Origin: Paenarthrobacter ilicis
GTDB taxonomy: Bacteria; Actinomycetota; Actinomycetes; Actinomycetales; Micrococcaceae
NCBI RefSeq assembly: GCF_016907545.1
Contig: NZ_JAFBCD010000001.1
Span: 3,844,001 to 3,908,000, forward strand
Reading direction: 5' to 3'
DNA length: 64,000 nucleotides
Below, piece after piece: positions 16,485 through 24,104 of this stretch. Position numbers and translations under genes: made by a program. Position 1 is the first letter of the stretch; each line of letters starts with the position of its first letter. Under the pieces are notes generated by a model. It had not been told where the DNA came from. It made no database searches and was given only the letters and a program-made list of their open reading frames with translations.

Positions 16485-17799
16485 AAGCCTTGGATTGCAC
16501 CCGGCGAATTGTCACGGAGGCCGGCACTGCAGGGATGCGCCGCCGCTTGGCATAAATCCTGGCCCGCTCACTGGACAATGCCAGGAGCACAAGGATGTCC
16601 GCAGCCAGCCCGGTCAGACCGGCCTCCAGGGTCAGGTTGGCTGCTCCGGTGAAGTAGTCAAGGGCCTGCACCGCGATGGAGAGCGAGCTGAGGGCCATCG
16701 CGATCACCCGTGCACCGTTGCTGCCCAGCAGGACGCGCCACGCCAGGAAAACCTCACCCAACCCGAACACCAGCATGAAGATGCCCACAAAGGCGATGGC
16801 CGCCGTCGCGCTTTCCGCATCCGTCGAGCCGTCCAGGACAAGGCCGTCAACGTCCCCACCGGATGTCAGCAGGGTCAACGCCAGGATGAATGCCGCCACA
16901 GACCGTGCCGCCACCAACAACGCACCCACCAGGATGGGGGCGGGCCGCCTGTCCCGGCTGTCAGTACTGTGGGGCAGGATGTCCGCGGCCGTCGCGACAC
17001 GGCGGGCATCAACAATGGGCAAATCACCATCGGTGGAAATCGAGTCCCCGCCGCCGTTCCGGGAGTGGTACCCGGTGGAAAAATCCTCGATGATCTCAAC
17101 GGACACCGCAGGTTCCGCGGCCGAAACGGAGGCAACAATGTGGTCCCGCTCCACATCCGTGTTCTGTTCAATCTTGTGGGTGATCTGGAGCGTGAACAGG
17201 CTGAACCCGACGCTGCGATCGTACGTGCCGGCCGCCAGCCAATCCACTTTGTGGCCTCCGGGCAGGAGCCACCCCTCCGGGCAGCGCCAAAAGCGGACGT
17301 GGTGGCGTTTGCCCGGGTTGTTGTCCACTTCCTGTTGGTAAGCGAAGTCCTGCTGGCGATCAAACAGGTACAGGGGGCTCACGGGCGCTTCGGCGTAGCT
17401 GCGCCGGAAAATGGTGGAGTTGACGATCCTCCGGCTGCTGGCGAACGTGACGTCGTCCGCCTTGGTCCATCCCGCTGATTCCATGATGGCGTGGATCTGC
17501 GGTTCCCCGCCCAGAAGTGCAAGGTTCACCGGGTCACCCAGGAGGCCGTCGCTGGTCCGGGCCCGGCCGATGAAATAGCCGGGAACGTAAACCGCAGTGA
17601 GGATCCGGTGGAGCCTGGGCAGCAACAGATAGGCAAGGAACGCCCAGAACAGCACGTAGAACCACACCTGGCCCCAGCCCAACTGGAAGCTCTCGCCCAC
17701 CAGCAGGAATGCCAGCCAGATCGCGGCAATCCCTCCCAGGACAAAGAATGCGTGGTCCAGCCAGCTGTCAGTGACTCCCTTGGTTGGTGCCTTGAACAT
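16483..17799 (-). CDS. LssY C-terminal domain membrane protein
   Basis: 438 residues. Two membrane helices at about 15-60, an LssY_C-type soluble domain at about 95-235 (VTFASSRRIVNSTIFRRSY, PLYLFDRQQDFAYQQEVD, HHVRFWRCP and TYDRSVGFSLFTLQITHKI), then five or so C-terminal membrane helices from about 290. The LssY_C domain often follows a PAP2 phosphatase in other bacteria; here there is no phosphatase domain. The ATG at 17799 has a GGAGGGGG site and lies within the end of the upstream epimerase gene (32-nt overlap), so the two are coupled. Probably an envelope or lipid-related function. Confidence 0.78.
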   Translation of the reverse strand: MFKAPTKGVTDSWLDHAFFVLGGIAAIWLAFLLVGESFQLGWGQVWFYVLFWAFLAYLLLPRLHRILTAVYVPGYFIGRARTSDGLLGDPVNLALLGGEPQIHAIMESAGWTKADDVTFASSRRIVNSTIFRRSYAEAPVSPLYLFDRQQDFAYQQEVDNNPGKRHHVRFWRCPEGWLLPGGHKVDWLAAGTYDRSVGFSLFTLQITHKIEQNTDVERDHIVASVSAAEPAVSVEIIEDFSTGYHSRNGGGDSISTDGDLPIVDARRVATAADILPHSTDSRDRRPAPILVGALLVAARSVAAFILALTLLTSGGDVDGLVLDGSTDAESATAAIAFVGIFMLVFGLGEVFLAWRVLLGSNGARVIAMALSSLSIAVQALDYFTGAANLTLEAGLTGLAADILVLLALSSERARIYAKRRRIPAVPASVTIRRVQSKA

Positions 17800-18775
17800 G
17801 CAGCGTTCCCCCCTCCACCCGGACCCTGCCGTTCCCAACAAGCCACTGCAGCGACTCCAGCACCGCTTCCTCCGGCTGATAGCGCGGCGCATAGCCCAGC
17901 AGGGTTTTGGCCTTCTCAATACTGAAGCAGTGGTTGCGGGACAGATGGGCCCAGCTGGTGTCGGCAATCTCCGGCGTGGTGGTCCTGCGGAATTCCTCCC
18001 ACGTCAGTGTCTCCAGCTGCGGCTTTTGCCCGAACCAGGCAGCCGCCATTTCGGCGTATCCCCGGACAGTCAGCGCTGAAGGCGCAACAATGTTGAAGTC
18101 TTCCCCGGAGGCGGCGTCCCGCGCGTCGACGGCTTTTTCGAATGCCTGCGCAACGTCGTCGGCGTGGACGTGGTGCATCAGTTCAGTTCCATTGCCGGGA
18201 ACCTGCAGGGGACGGCCGGCGGAAATGGTCCACCACACGTCCGGCTCCAGGTTTCCCAGGGGGCCGATGGGAAGCCAACCGGGACCCACTATGTGGCCGG
18301 GGTGCAGGGACGTGGTGACCAATCCACCGGAGGCTGTTTCATCCTTCAGCATCCGGGCGACGGCCCGCTTTTGGATGCCGTAGTCATCGAGCGGTTCTTG
18401 TGCGAAGTCCATGGTGTCCTCGGACAGCGGCAGCTTCAGGCTGGCACCGTACCTCCAGATGGAGCCGCAGTGCAGCAGGTGACCCACCTCGCCGCGGAGC
18501 CGTTGCACCAGTGCGGTGGCCGAGTCCAGCGTGAAGCACACCAGGTCAATCACGACGTCGGCACCCAGCTCCGCCACCCTGTCACCAAAGGTTCCGGCCA
18601 GGTCCTCCTGCTGGCGGTCCGCCGTGACCTGGCGGACGTGCGCCAGCTCGGGGGCGTCGATGTATGGCGAGGCATTTCCACGGGTGATGGTGATGACCTC
18701 GTGGCCTGCACGGACCAAGCGGGGCACAAGGAAGGATCCAATGTGGCCACTGCCGCCGATCACAACGATTTTCAT
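17768..18775 (-). CDS. NAD-dependent epimerase/dehydratase family protein
   Basis: 335 residues, extended short-chain dehydrogenase fold. It begins MKIVVIGGSGHIGSFLVPRL with the Rossmann GGSGHIG at 7-13 and an active-site-like DDYGIQK (YxxxK) near 135. The start at 18775 has GGTGGGGA just upstream. A longer open frame upstream has no start signal. The gene overlaps the LssY_C gene by 32 nt in a different frame. Substrate is probably a nucleotide sugar or a similar alcohol; it is not near the polysaccharide cluster, so no role there is proposed. Confidence 0.82.
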   Translation of the reverse strand: MKIVVIGGSGHIGSFLVPRLVRAGHEVITITRGNASPYIDAPELAHVRQVTADRQQEDLAGTFGDRVAELGADVVIDLVCFTLDSATALVQRLRGEVGHLLHCGSIWRYGASLKLPLSEDTMDFAQEPLDDYGIQKRAVARMLKDETASGGLVTTSLHPGHIVGPGWLPIGPLGNLEPDVWWTISAGRPLQVPGNGTELMHHVHADDVAQAFEKAVDARDAASGEDFNIVAPSALTVRGYAEMAAAWFGQKPQLETLTWEEFRRTTTPEIADTSWAHLSRNHCFSIEKAKTLLGYAPRYQPEEAVLESLQWLVGNGRVRVEGGTLHVQGTNQGSH

Positions 18776-18839
18776 ATCCCCACCGTACGGAAGAATCCCG
18801 GCCGGCGTTAGGGTTTCCGTCCACTGCGCCACCTGACAA

Positions 18840-18865
18840 GAGCCGCGCCGGTGGTGGCGCGGCTC
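18840..18865. terminator. Hairpin after the aztD1 gene
   Basis: A 10-bp perfect GC-rich stem (18840-18849 with 18856-18865), 6-nt loop, no clear T tract. A second 8-bp hairpin (18877-18884 with 18893-18900) covers the aztD1 stop codon. Together they may end the zinc operon before the epimerase gene. Confidence 0.5.
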
Positions 18866-18890
18866 CTGTCCCTCAACGGTCACTCAGGGG

Positions 18891-20096
18891 TCAGTGACCG
18901 CCCAGCGTGATGGCGATTTCGTTGGGCACAACGTCCAATGTGGAGGTGCCCGTGACCTTGCCGGTGGTCAGATCCACCGAATGGACCGCCTTGGCTGCGG
19001 GCTCCGTGACGTACGCGGTGTTGCCCTTGACCGTGATGGCCGGGTGGGCGTCCTGCCATTCGGAGGGGCCCTCCCAGGCTTTGATCACGGGGAATTCGTT
19101 GACGATTTTGCCGTCCTTGGGATCCATGACGTGGATGGATCCGTTGGTGGAGAGGATGTAGGCGAGGTCTCCGGGGCCGCGGGCGACATCCCGGAAGGTG
19201 TACTGCACGGTGTCCGGGAGCTTCACCACGTTGAAGGTGTGCTTTTCGGTATCGATGAGTGCCACCGAGTTCAGGAGGTAGCCTTCGGCGTCAGGGTCCG
19301 TCTTGTAGTCGCCCACCACAATGGGGCTGGTCTCGGAGACAAACGCGTTGCCCATGCGTCCGTACTTGTCCGGAGCCGTGAACTTCTCAAACTTTCCGTG
19401 GTGGTAGAGGAGTGCACCGTCTTCGCAGCCAAAGATCACGGCTTCATCCGCCGCCGTTCCTTCGCCATGGATGCCAGGGCATTCCTTGCTTTCGGCTACC
19501 TTGTCCCAGTGATCGCCGTGGGATTCCAGTGCCTGGGCGCCGCTGCGGGATGTCTTGTCCCCCAGTGTGGTGATCAGCTTTCCATCCTTCAACACAATGG
19601 ACACTCCGTGGTGGGGGCTGTCCGCCGTGTACGTCTGCGTTGCGGGCACGGCATTGTCCGCTGCGGCCAGATCCCCGGTCTTCAGGATGGTGGTGGTGCC
19701 GGTGCCGTCGTCGAAGAGGACGGTGTTGCCCGCATGCCGGACAACGTGGCCGGCAGCTGTTGCGTCCACGCGGAGATCGGTGAGCTTGGGCTCAACGGTG
19801 TCCAGCAGTTGGAAACCTGCCTTGGTGGTGACAAAAACGTGGCGTCCGTCTCCGGCAGCGTTGAGCCTGGTGAATTCCTCGGAGTCGAACTTCTTCACAA
19901 CCTCCAGTGTTTTTCCGTCCAGCACGCTGATGCCCCCGGGGTAGGAGACGGCCACGCGTCCTTGGGCGTCAGCTGCTGCTGCGCTGCCCGTTTCCGGCGT
20001 TGCGGCCGGGGTGCTGTTGGCGCAGGCCGAGGCCAGGAGTGTCATCCCGGCGATCAGTGCGACGCCTCCCCATCGGGTTGTTTTTTGGCGGAGCAT
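18891..20096 (-). CDS. aztD: AztD-like zinc metallochaperone lipoprotein 1
   Basis: 401 residues from the ATG at 20096 (AGGGA 8 nt upstream; an earlier ATG at 20111 has no ribosome site). A lipobox LLASAC places the lipidated Cys at 25. The rest is a beta-propeller like the AztD periplasmic zinc chaperone, with repeated VSYPGGISVLDG/VFGCEDGALLYHHG-like blades. Candidate zinc residues are a PHHG at 161-164, SHGDHW at 192-197 and a later GIHGEG. Two cysteines (about 206 and 224) may form a disulfide. AztD passes Zn2+ to the binding protein AztC in Paracoccus. Last gene of the aztB-aztD2-aztC-aztD1 operon, 57 nt after aztC. Confidence 0.8.
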   Translation of the reverse strand: MLRQKTTRWGGVALIAGMTLLASACANSTPAATPETGSAAAADAQGRVAVSYPGGISVLDGKTLEVVKKFDSEEFTRLNAAGDGRHVFVTTKAGFQLLDTVEPKLTDLRVDATAAGHVVRHAGNTVLFDDGTGTTTILKTGDLAAADNAVPATQTYTADSPHHGVSIVLKDGKLITTLGDKTSRSGAQALESHGDHWDKVAESKECPGIHGEGTAADEAVIFGCEDGALLYHHGKFEKFTAPDKYGRMGNAFVSETSPIVVGDYKTDPDAEGYLLNSVALIDTEKHTFNVVKLPDTVQYTFRDVARGPGDLAYILSTNGSIHVMDPKDGKIVNEFPVIKAWEGPSEWQDAHPAITVKGNTAYVTEPAAKAVHSVDLTTGKVTGTSTLDVVPNEIAITLGGH

Positions 20097-20153
20097 GTAT
20101 GGGTCCCTCATTCTATTTTTGGTGTGCAGGAATCTGCGTGGGTGTGATGATGG

Positions 20154-21065
20154 TCAGGCCTTCAGGCCCGTGGCGATGCGTTCGGTATTTGCCCGCATCA
20201 TGTCCAGGTAGGTTGGAGCGCCGCCGTCGGGTCCCGTCAGGGATTCGGTGAACAGTTCCACCACCCTGACGTTGACGCCAGCCTCGCTGGCCAGGACCTG
20301 GACCAATCGGTCCGGCTGCGATGAGTCGGCAAAAATACTGGGTACTCCGGCGTTCCGGATGGCCTCGCTGAGCTGCCGAAGATCGGCAGCACTCGGCGCA
20401 GCCAGGGTTGTCCCGCCGGGGATCACGGCTCCAACCACTGTGAAGTCGAATCGCTGGGCCAGGTAGCCGAACACATGGTGGTTGGTGACCAGGGCCCGGC
20501 GTTCTTTGGGAATCGCGGCAAAGGTCCCTGTCATCTCCGCGTCCAGCCGTGAGAGCTTGTCCTTGTAGGCCGCGGCGCTGGCAGCAAGGCGCGCAGTGTC
20601 GATTCCCTTGATGCTGCGGGCCTTGGACTCCAGGGCGTCAACAACTTTCAGCATGGCGGCCGGATCGGTCCAGAAGTGCGGATCGGCAACGCCTTCCGCG
20701 TCGCCGGAGCTGTAAGGCACGACGTCGATCACCTCACCTGCCACCAGGGCGGGGGCACCCGCTGCGGAGGCCCTGTCCAAGTGCTGTTGCAGTCCTTCCT
20801 CCAGGCCAAGCCCGTTGGAAACCACCAGGTCCGCGCGCCCCATGGAGGCTGCTTGCTGGGCGGAAATCTCGAACGAATGCGGGTCGGCGTTGGGTTGCAT
20901 CAATGTGGTCACCTCCACCTGATCGCCCAGCACCTCCCGCGTGACGTCCCCCAGGATGTTGGTGGTGACCACCACCTGCGGTTTGCCGGTGCTCCCGGGA
21001 GCAGAGCACCCCGAAAAGGTGAGCGCCGCCAGAACGGTCAACGCCAGCGCTGCAGCCCGCCTCAT
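20154..21065 (-). CDS. aztC: Zinc ABC transporter substrate-binding lipoprotein
   Basis: 303 residues, cluster A-I metal-binding protein. Lipobox FSGC with Cys20. Expected metal ligands are visible: His63 (NADPHSFE), His130 (VADPHFW), His196 (TNHHVFGY) and Asp247 (IFADSS). There is no long His-rich loop, as known for AztC, which instead relies on AztD. Its ATG overlaps the preceding aztD2 stop (ATGA). It delivers Zn2+ to the AztB permease at the outer face of the membrane. Confidence 0.9.
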   Translation of the reverse strand: MRRAAALALTVLAALTFSGCSAPGSTGKPQVVVTTNILGDVTREVLGDQVEVTTLMQPNADPHSFEISAQQAASMGRADLVVSNGLGLEEGLQQHLDRASAAGAPALVAGEVIDVVPYSSGDAEGVADPHFWTDPAAMLKVVDALESKARSIKGIDTARLAASAAAYKDKLSRLDAEMTGTFAAIPKERRALVTNHHVFGYLAQRFDFTVVGAVIPGGTTLAAPSAADLRQLSEAIRNAGVPSIFADSSQPDRLVQVLASEAGVNVRVVELFTESLTGPDGGAPTYLDMMRANTERIATGLKA

Positions 21066-22309
21066 CGTCCTGTCTCCATCAGATGGACGGGCTGGGTGGG
21101 CAGGGTCAAGGTCCGGGCAACCCGCGCGTCATCGGCGTAATCGATCTCATGCACAACACCTTCAGCGGGTGCGTTGACGTAGGCACGCTGCGCGTCCACC
21201 GTCACGTCCACCGCGCCTTTCATGGCGGGGTCCGCCAGCGTGGACTCCAGGAGCGGTTTGGTGACGGACGCGGGCTGTTTGGTCCCGGCGTCGTACACCT
21301 GGACGGTGCCGTCCGCACCTACCACCACCACGTGGTGTTCGGCGTCGTCCACCGCCGCAGCGGCCAGCACGGGAACCTGGGTGGGCAGCCAATCCCAGGT
21401 CCGCTGGCGGGTATTCAGCAGCCAGACACCAGCATCGGAACCCAGCCCGGCAACCGTGGGCCGGCCCTTCCTTCCATTGAATGTGGTGGCCGGGGCCGCA
21501 GCGCCCTCCGGGTATGCCACCTTCTCCAGGACCGGCGTTGACCCATCGGTGGTGGCAATCAAGGCGCCATCGGCACAACCGATCACCACTCCCACCCTGG
21601 TGGTGATGGTTCCAGCCGCCGCCGGGCAATCGGCGGTAACCAGTTCCTTGCCGCCGGCATCCAGGGCGCGAACGCGCGCCGGTTGGCCCGCACTGTTTGC
21701 CTCCGTGACCACTGCCCCCTCGCCAAGGGGCGCGATCAATCCCTGATGAGGCGGTGTTTTGATCCTCAGCTTCTCGGAAATCTCTCCGGTGGACAGCGCC
21801 TGGTTGTCCACCAGGACTGCCTCGCCGGAGCCAGGGAAGAAGATCCCCGTTGTTCCGGCCGTGGACAGCATGCCTGTGGCAACGGTGGCAGTCCCGCTGC
21901 CGGCCACCTTCCCAATGTTTTTCGCTTCAGCCCGGTAGTAGTGGAAGTGATCCACGTGGTCCCAGGTCCACGCCCCGCTGTCCACCACGTCAACACCCGT
22001 ACTGTTCGCGGCAAAGACGTACCGGCCGTCCGTACTGACACTGTCAGGGGGATCCACTGCGCCCAGCAGCGAATCCTTTCCGGTGAGGAGGTCCAGCATG
22101 GAAGCTTTCCCCTGCGTATCGATCGACACCAGGTGCAGCTGCGGCTCCGCGACTTCCGCCGCCCCGGCCACTGCGCCGTGACCGGTTCCGGAGGGCGCGG
22201 GGCTGTCCTGCCCGGCCGCTGTTTGTGGTGCTGTTTGTGGTGCATCCGTGCCGGCGCAGGCCGTCAGGAAAAGGAGAGCCAGTGCGGCCGCAGGTGTTCG
22301 GAGTTTCAT
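21062..22309 (-). CDS. AztD-like metallochaperone lipoprotein 2
   Basis: 415 residues from the ATG at 22309 (GGAAAG 6 nt upstream). Lipobox FLTAC with Cys18, then a Thr/Ala/Gln-rich linker and a beta-propeller similar in order to aztD1: a DGRYVFAANSTGVDVVD blade, a PPHQG equivalent of PHHG, and paired cysteines (TADCPAA and VIGCADG). It carries a distinctive WTWDHVDHFHYY metal-type motif at about 115-125 (His118, His121, His123), absent as such from aztD1. It lies 2 nt after aztB and overlaps aztC. Probably a second chaperone with its own zinc site; whether it passes metal to aztC or to aztD1 is unknown. Confidence 0.75.
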   Translation of the reverse strand: MKLRTPAAALALLFLTACAGTDAPQTAPQTAAGQDSPAPSGTGHGAVAGAAEVAEPQLHLVSIDTQGKASMLDLLTGKDSLLGAVDPPDSVSTDGRYVFAANSTGVDVVDSGAWTWDHVDHFHYYRAEAKNIGKVAGSGTATVATGMLSTAGTTGIFFPGSGEAVLVDNQALSTGEISEKLRIKTPPHQGLIAPLGEGAVVTEANSAGQPARVRALDAGGKELVTADCPAAAGTITTRVGVVIGCADGALIATTDGSTPVLEKVAYPEGAAAPATTFNGRKGRPTVAGLGSDAGVWLLNTRQRTWDWLPTQVPVLAAAAVDDAEHHVVVVGADGTVQVYDAGTKQPASVTKPLLESTLADPAMKGAVDVTVDAQRAYVNAPAEGVVHEIDYADDARVARTLTLPTQPVHLMETGR

Positions 22310-22311
22310 TG

Positions 22312-23205
22312 CTACTTTCCAGTGGGAATTGCGGAAGTCAGGACCGGGGAAGGCGAAACGGGCTCCGGTCGGCTCTGGTCCTGCCTGCCGCGCCCCACTG
22401 CCAGGCGGGCCACAGCCGAGGAGATGGCTGCCAGCAGCACTGCCGCCATGGCGATCGAGGCGCCGGCGGCGGTGCCCGCGTACCAGGAGCACAGCAGGCC
22501 CACGACGACGGCGACCATGCCAAATGTTGCGGCGGCCACCATCCGGGCGGGGATGCTGCGTGTCCACGGAGCCGCAGCAACTGCCGGCGCCAGCAGGAGT
22601 CCCACCACCAGCAGGGTTCCAACTGCTTGGTAGGAGGAGACGACTGCCAGGGTCACCAGACCCACCAGGGCCAGCTGGGCCAGCTGGGGCCTAAGTCCCA
22701 GGGTTGTGGCGATGCGGGAGTCGAACGCCGCGGCCACAAAGCTGCGGTGCAAAACCCCGGCAATCGTCACGGTGACCAGCACCGCAATGAGCAGCCCGGC
22801 CACGTCGGCCCCCTCCAGGGCCAGGATGTCGCCGAAGAGCATTGCGGTGGCATCCGTGGCGAAGGAGCGCGAGTGGGACACAATGATCACCCCCAGGGAG
22901 AGCATTGAGACGAAGAGCAAGCCGATGCTGGTGTCGTAGGACAGGCGGCCGCGCCGCTGCAGCAGGCTGATCAATGCGCTCATGACGACGGCGCTGACCG
23001 CCCCTCCGAGGATTGCGGGTGCGCCGGCGATGGTTGCCAGGGCGACGCCGGGAAGCATGCCATGGCCGATCGCTTCACCCAGGAAGGCCATCCCGCGGAT
23101 CACCACCCACGTCCCCACCACGCCGCAAATGATCGCTACAAGGGTGCCGCCCAGCAACGCCCGGAGGACGAAGTCGGCGGTGAAGGGTTCGATTAGCCAG
23201 TGCAC
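22312..23205 (-). CDS. aztB: Zinc ABC transporter permease
   Basis: 297 residues, ABC-3 family, about eight or nine membrane helices. Start is GTG at 23205. It contains the AIGHGMLPGVALA segment at about 46-58, matching the cytoplasmic coupling region of ZnuB-type permeases, and a long DTSIGLLFVSMLSLGVIIV helix. The C-terminal 30 residues are polar and disordered. It starts 55 nt from the divergent aztA, so both share the Zur-like region. Confidence 0.9.
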   Translation of the reverse strand: MHWLIEPFTADFVLRALLGGTLVAIICGVVGTWVVIRGMAFLGEAIGHGMLPGVALATIAGAPAILGGAVSAVVMSALISLLQRRGRLSYDTSIGLLFVSMLSLGVIIVSHSRSFATDATAMLFGDILALEGADVAGLLIAVLVTVTIAGVLHRSFVAAAFDSRIATTLGLRPQLAQLALVGLVTLAVVSSYQAVGTLLVVGLLLAPAVAAAPWTRSIPARMVAAATFGMVAVVVGLLCSWYAGTAAGASIAMAAVLLAAISSAVARLAVGRGRQDQSRPEPVSPSPVLTSAIPTGK

Positions 23206-23224
23206 GCCATAACCCTAGGTGTTA

Positions 23225-23241
23225 TTGAGACCCATTATCAA
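23225..23241. promoter_or_regulatory. Zur-like box in the aztB-aztA intergenic region
   Basis: TTGAGACCCATTATCAA: TTGA and TCAA flanks and a TTATCA half-site, a semi-palindrome of Fur/Zur length. The 55-nt gap between the divergent zinc genes has no other such element. It covers the -35 box of aztA, the position of a repressor that frees transcription when zinc is scarce. Confidence 0.55.
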
Positions 23242-23254
23242 ATAGGGCTAGAAT
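23225..23254 (+). promoter_or_regulatory. aztA promoter, probably leaderless
   Basis: -35 TTGAGA (23225-23230), 18-nt spacer, -10 TAGAAT (23249-23254). The GTG of aztA begins 7 nt after the -10, where transcription would start. There is no ribosome site upstream of it, so a leaderless mRNA is likely. Confidence 0.6.
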
Positions 23255-23260
23255 CAGAGT

Positions 23261-23908
23261 GTGCCTTCTTCCGATAACGCCCTCCGCGCGCGCAACCTCC
23301 ACTTCAGCTTTGACGGCAAACCCGCCCTGCGGGCCGTGGACCTTGATCTGCCGTGGGGCTCTGTGACCGCAATAGCCGGGCCCAATGGTGCCGGAAAATC
23401 CACGCTCATCGAGATCCTGGCGGGGGCGCGTTCCGCCGATCAGGGCCAAGTGGAACGCGCAGGAGACCTGGCCCTGGTAGTTCAGCGCGTGGCAGTGCCG
23501 GACTCACTTCCCCTCACCGTCCAGGAAGTAGTGGCCATGGGCACTTGGGGCCGGGCAGCAGGGGGGCGCCGACCCACAAGATTCGGGGCCAAGGAGCGGC
23601 GGGCCAGGGTGGAGGAAGCCCTGGACAGGGTCCGGATGACAGAACAGGCGGCACTGCCCTTCAATGCCCTTTCGGGCGGCCAGCGGCAACGGACGCTGCT
23701 TGCCCAAGGCATCGCGCGGCGGGCGCGGATCTTCCTCCTCGACGAACCCGCAGCGGGCTTGGATCCGGAAAGCCGCGAACGGACGCGTGCAATGCTCGCC
23801 GCTGAGGCCGGCCGCGGCGCCGCGGTGGCCTGCGTCAGCCATGACCACAGCCACATTGCTGCGGCAGATCGCGTGGTCACTCTCCGGGACGGGATCCGCA
23901 TCAGCTGA
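23261..23908 (+). CDS. aztA: Zinc ABC transporter ATP-binding protein
   Basis: 215 residues, a short ABC ATPase. Walker A GPNGAGKST (about 40-48), a Q-loop region (LALVVQRV), the signature LSGGQRQR (about 138-145) and Walker B IFLLDEP with the H-loop (CVSHDHSH) are all present. Start is GTG at 23261. It is transcribed away from aztB, the permease it drives. The normal length is close to 210-250. It ends before a 196-nt gap to the GH13 gene. Confidence 0.92.
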   Translation: MPSSDNALRARNLHFSFDGKPALRAVDLDLPWGSVTAIAGPNGAGKSTLIEILAGARSADQGQVERAGDLALVVQRVAVPDSLPLTVQEVVAMGTWGRAAGGRRPTRFGAKERRARVEEALDRVRMTEQAALPFNALSGGQRQRTLLAQGIARRARIFLLDEPAAGLDPESRERTRAMLAAEAGRGAAVACVSHDHSHIAAADRVVTLRDGIRIS

Positions 23909-24104
23909 CTCCGCAGGGTCCGTCCCGAGTCCATTAGGGGACACCCACCACGCCGCAACCGCAAGACTCACTTGGCTTCGAGGTCGACAAACAGCTGCCA
24001 AGGATGCTTAGCATGATTAATGCGGGCAAGCCCGGGTATGTGTGACCTCTTGAATGACCTCGAAAGGCCGGCGCTGTTGCGGCGGCCAGTTAAAGGAGAA
24101 AACT

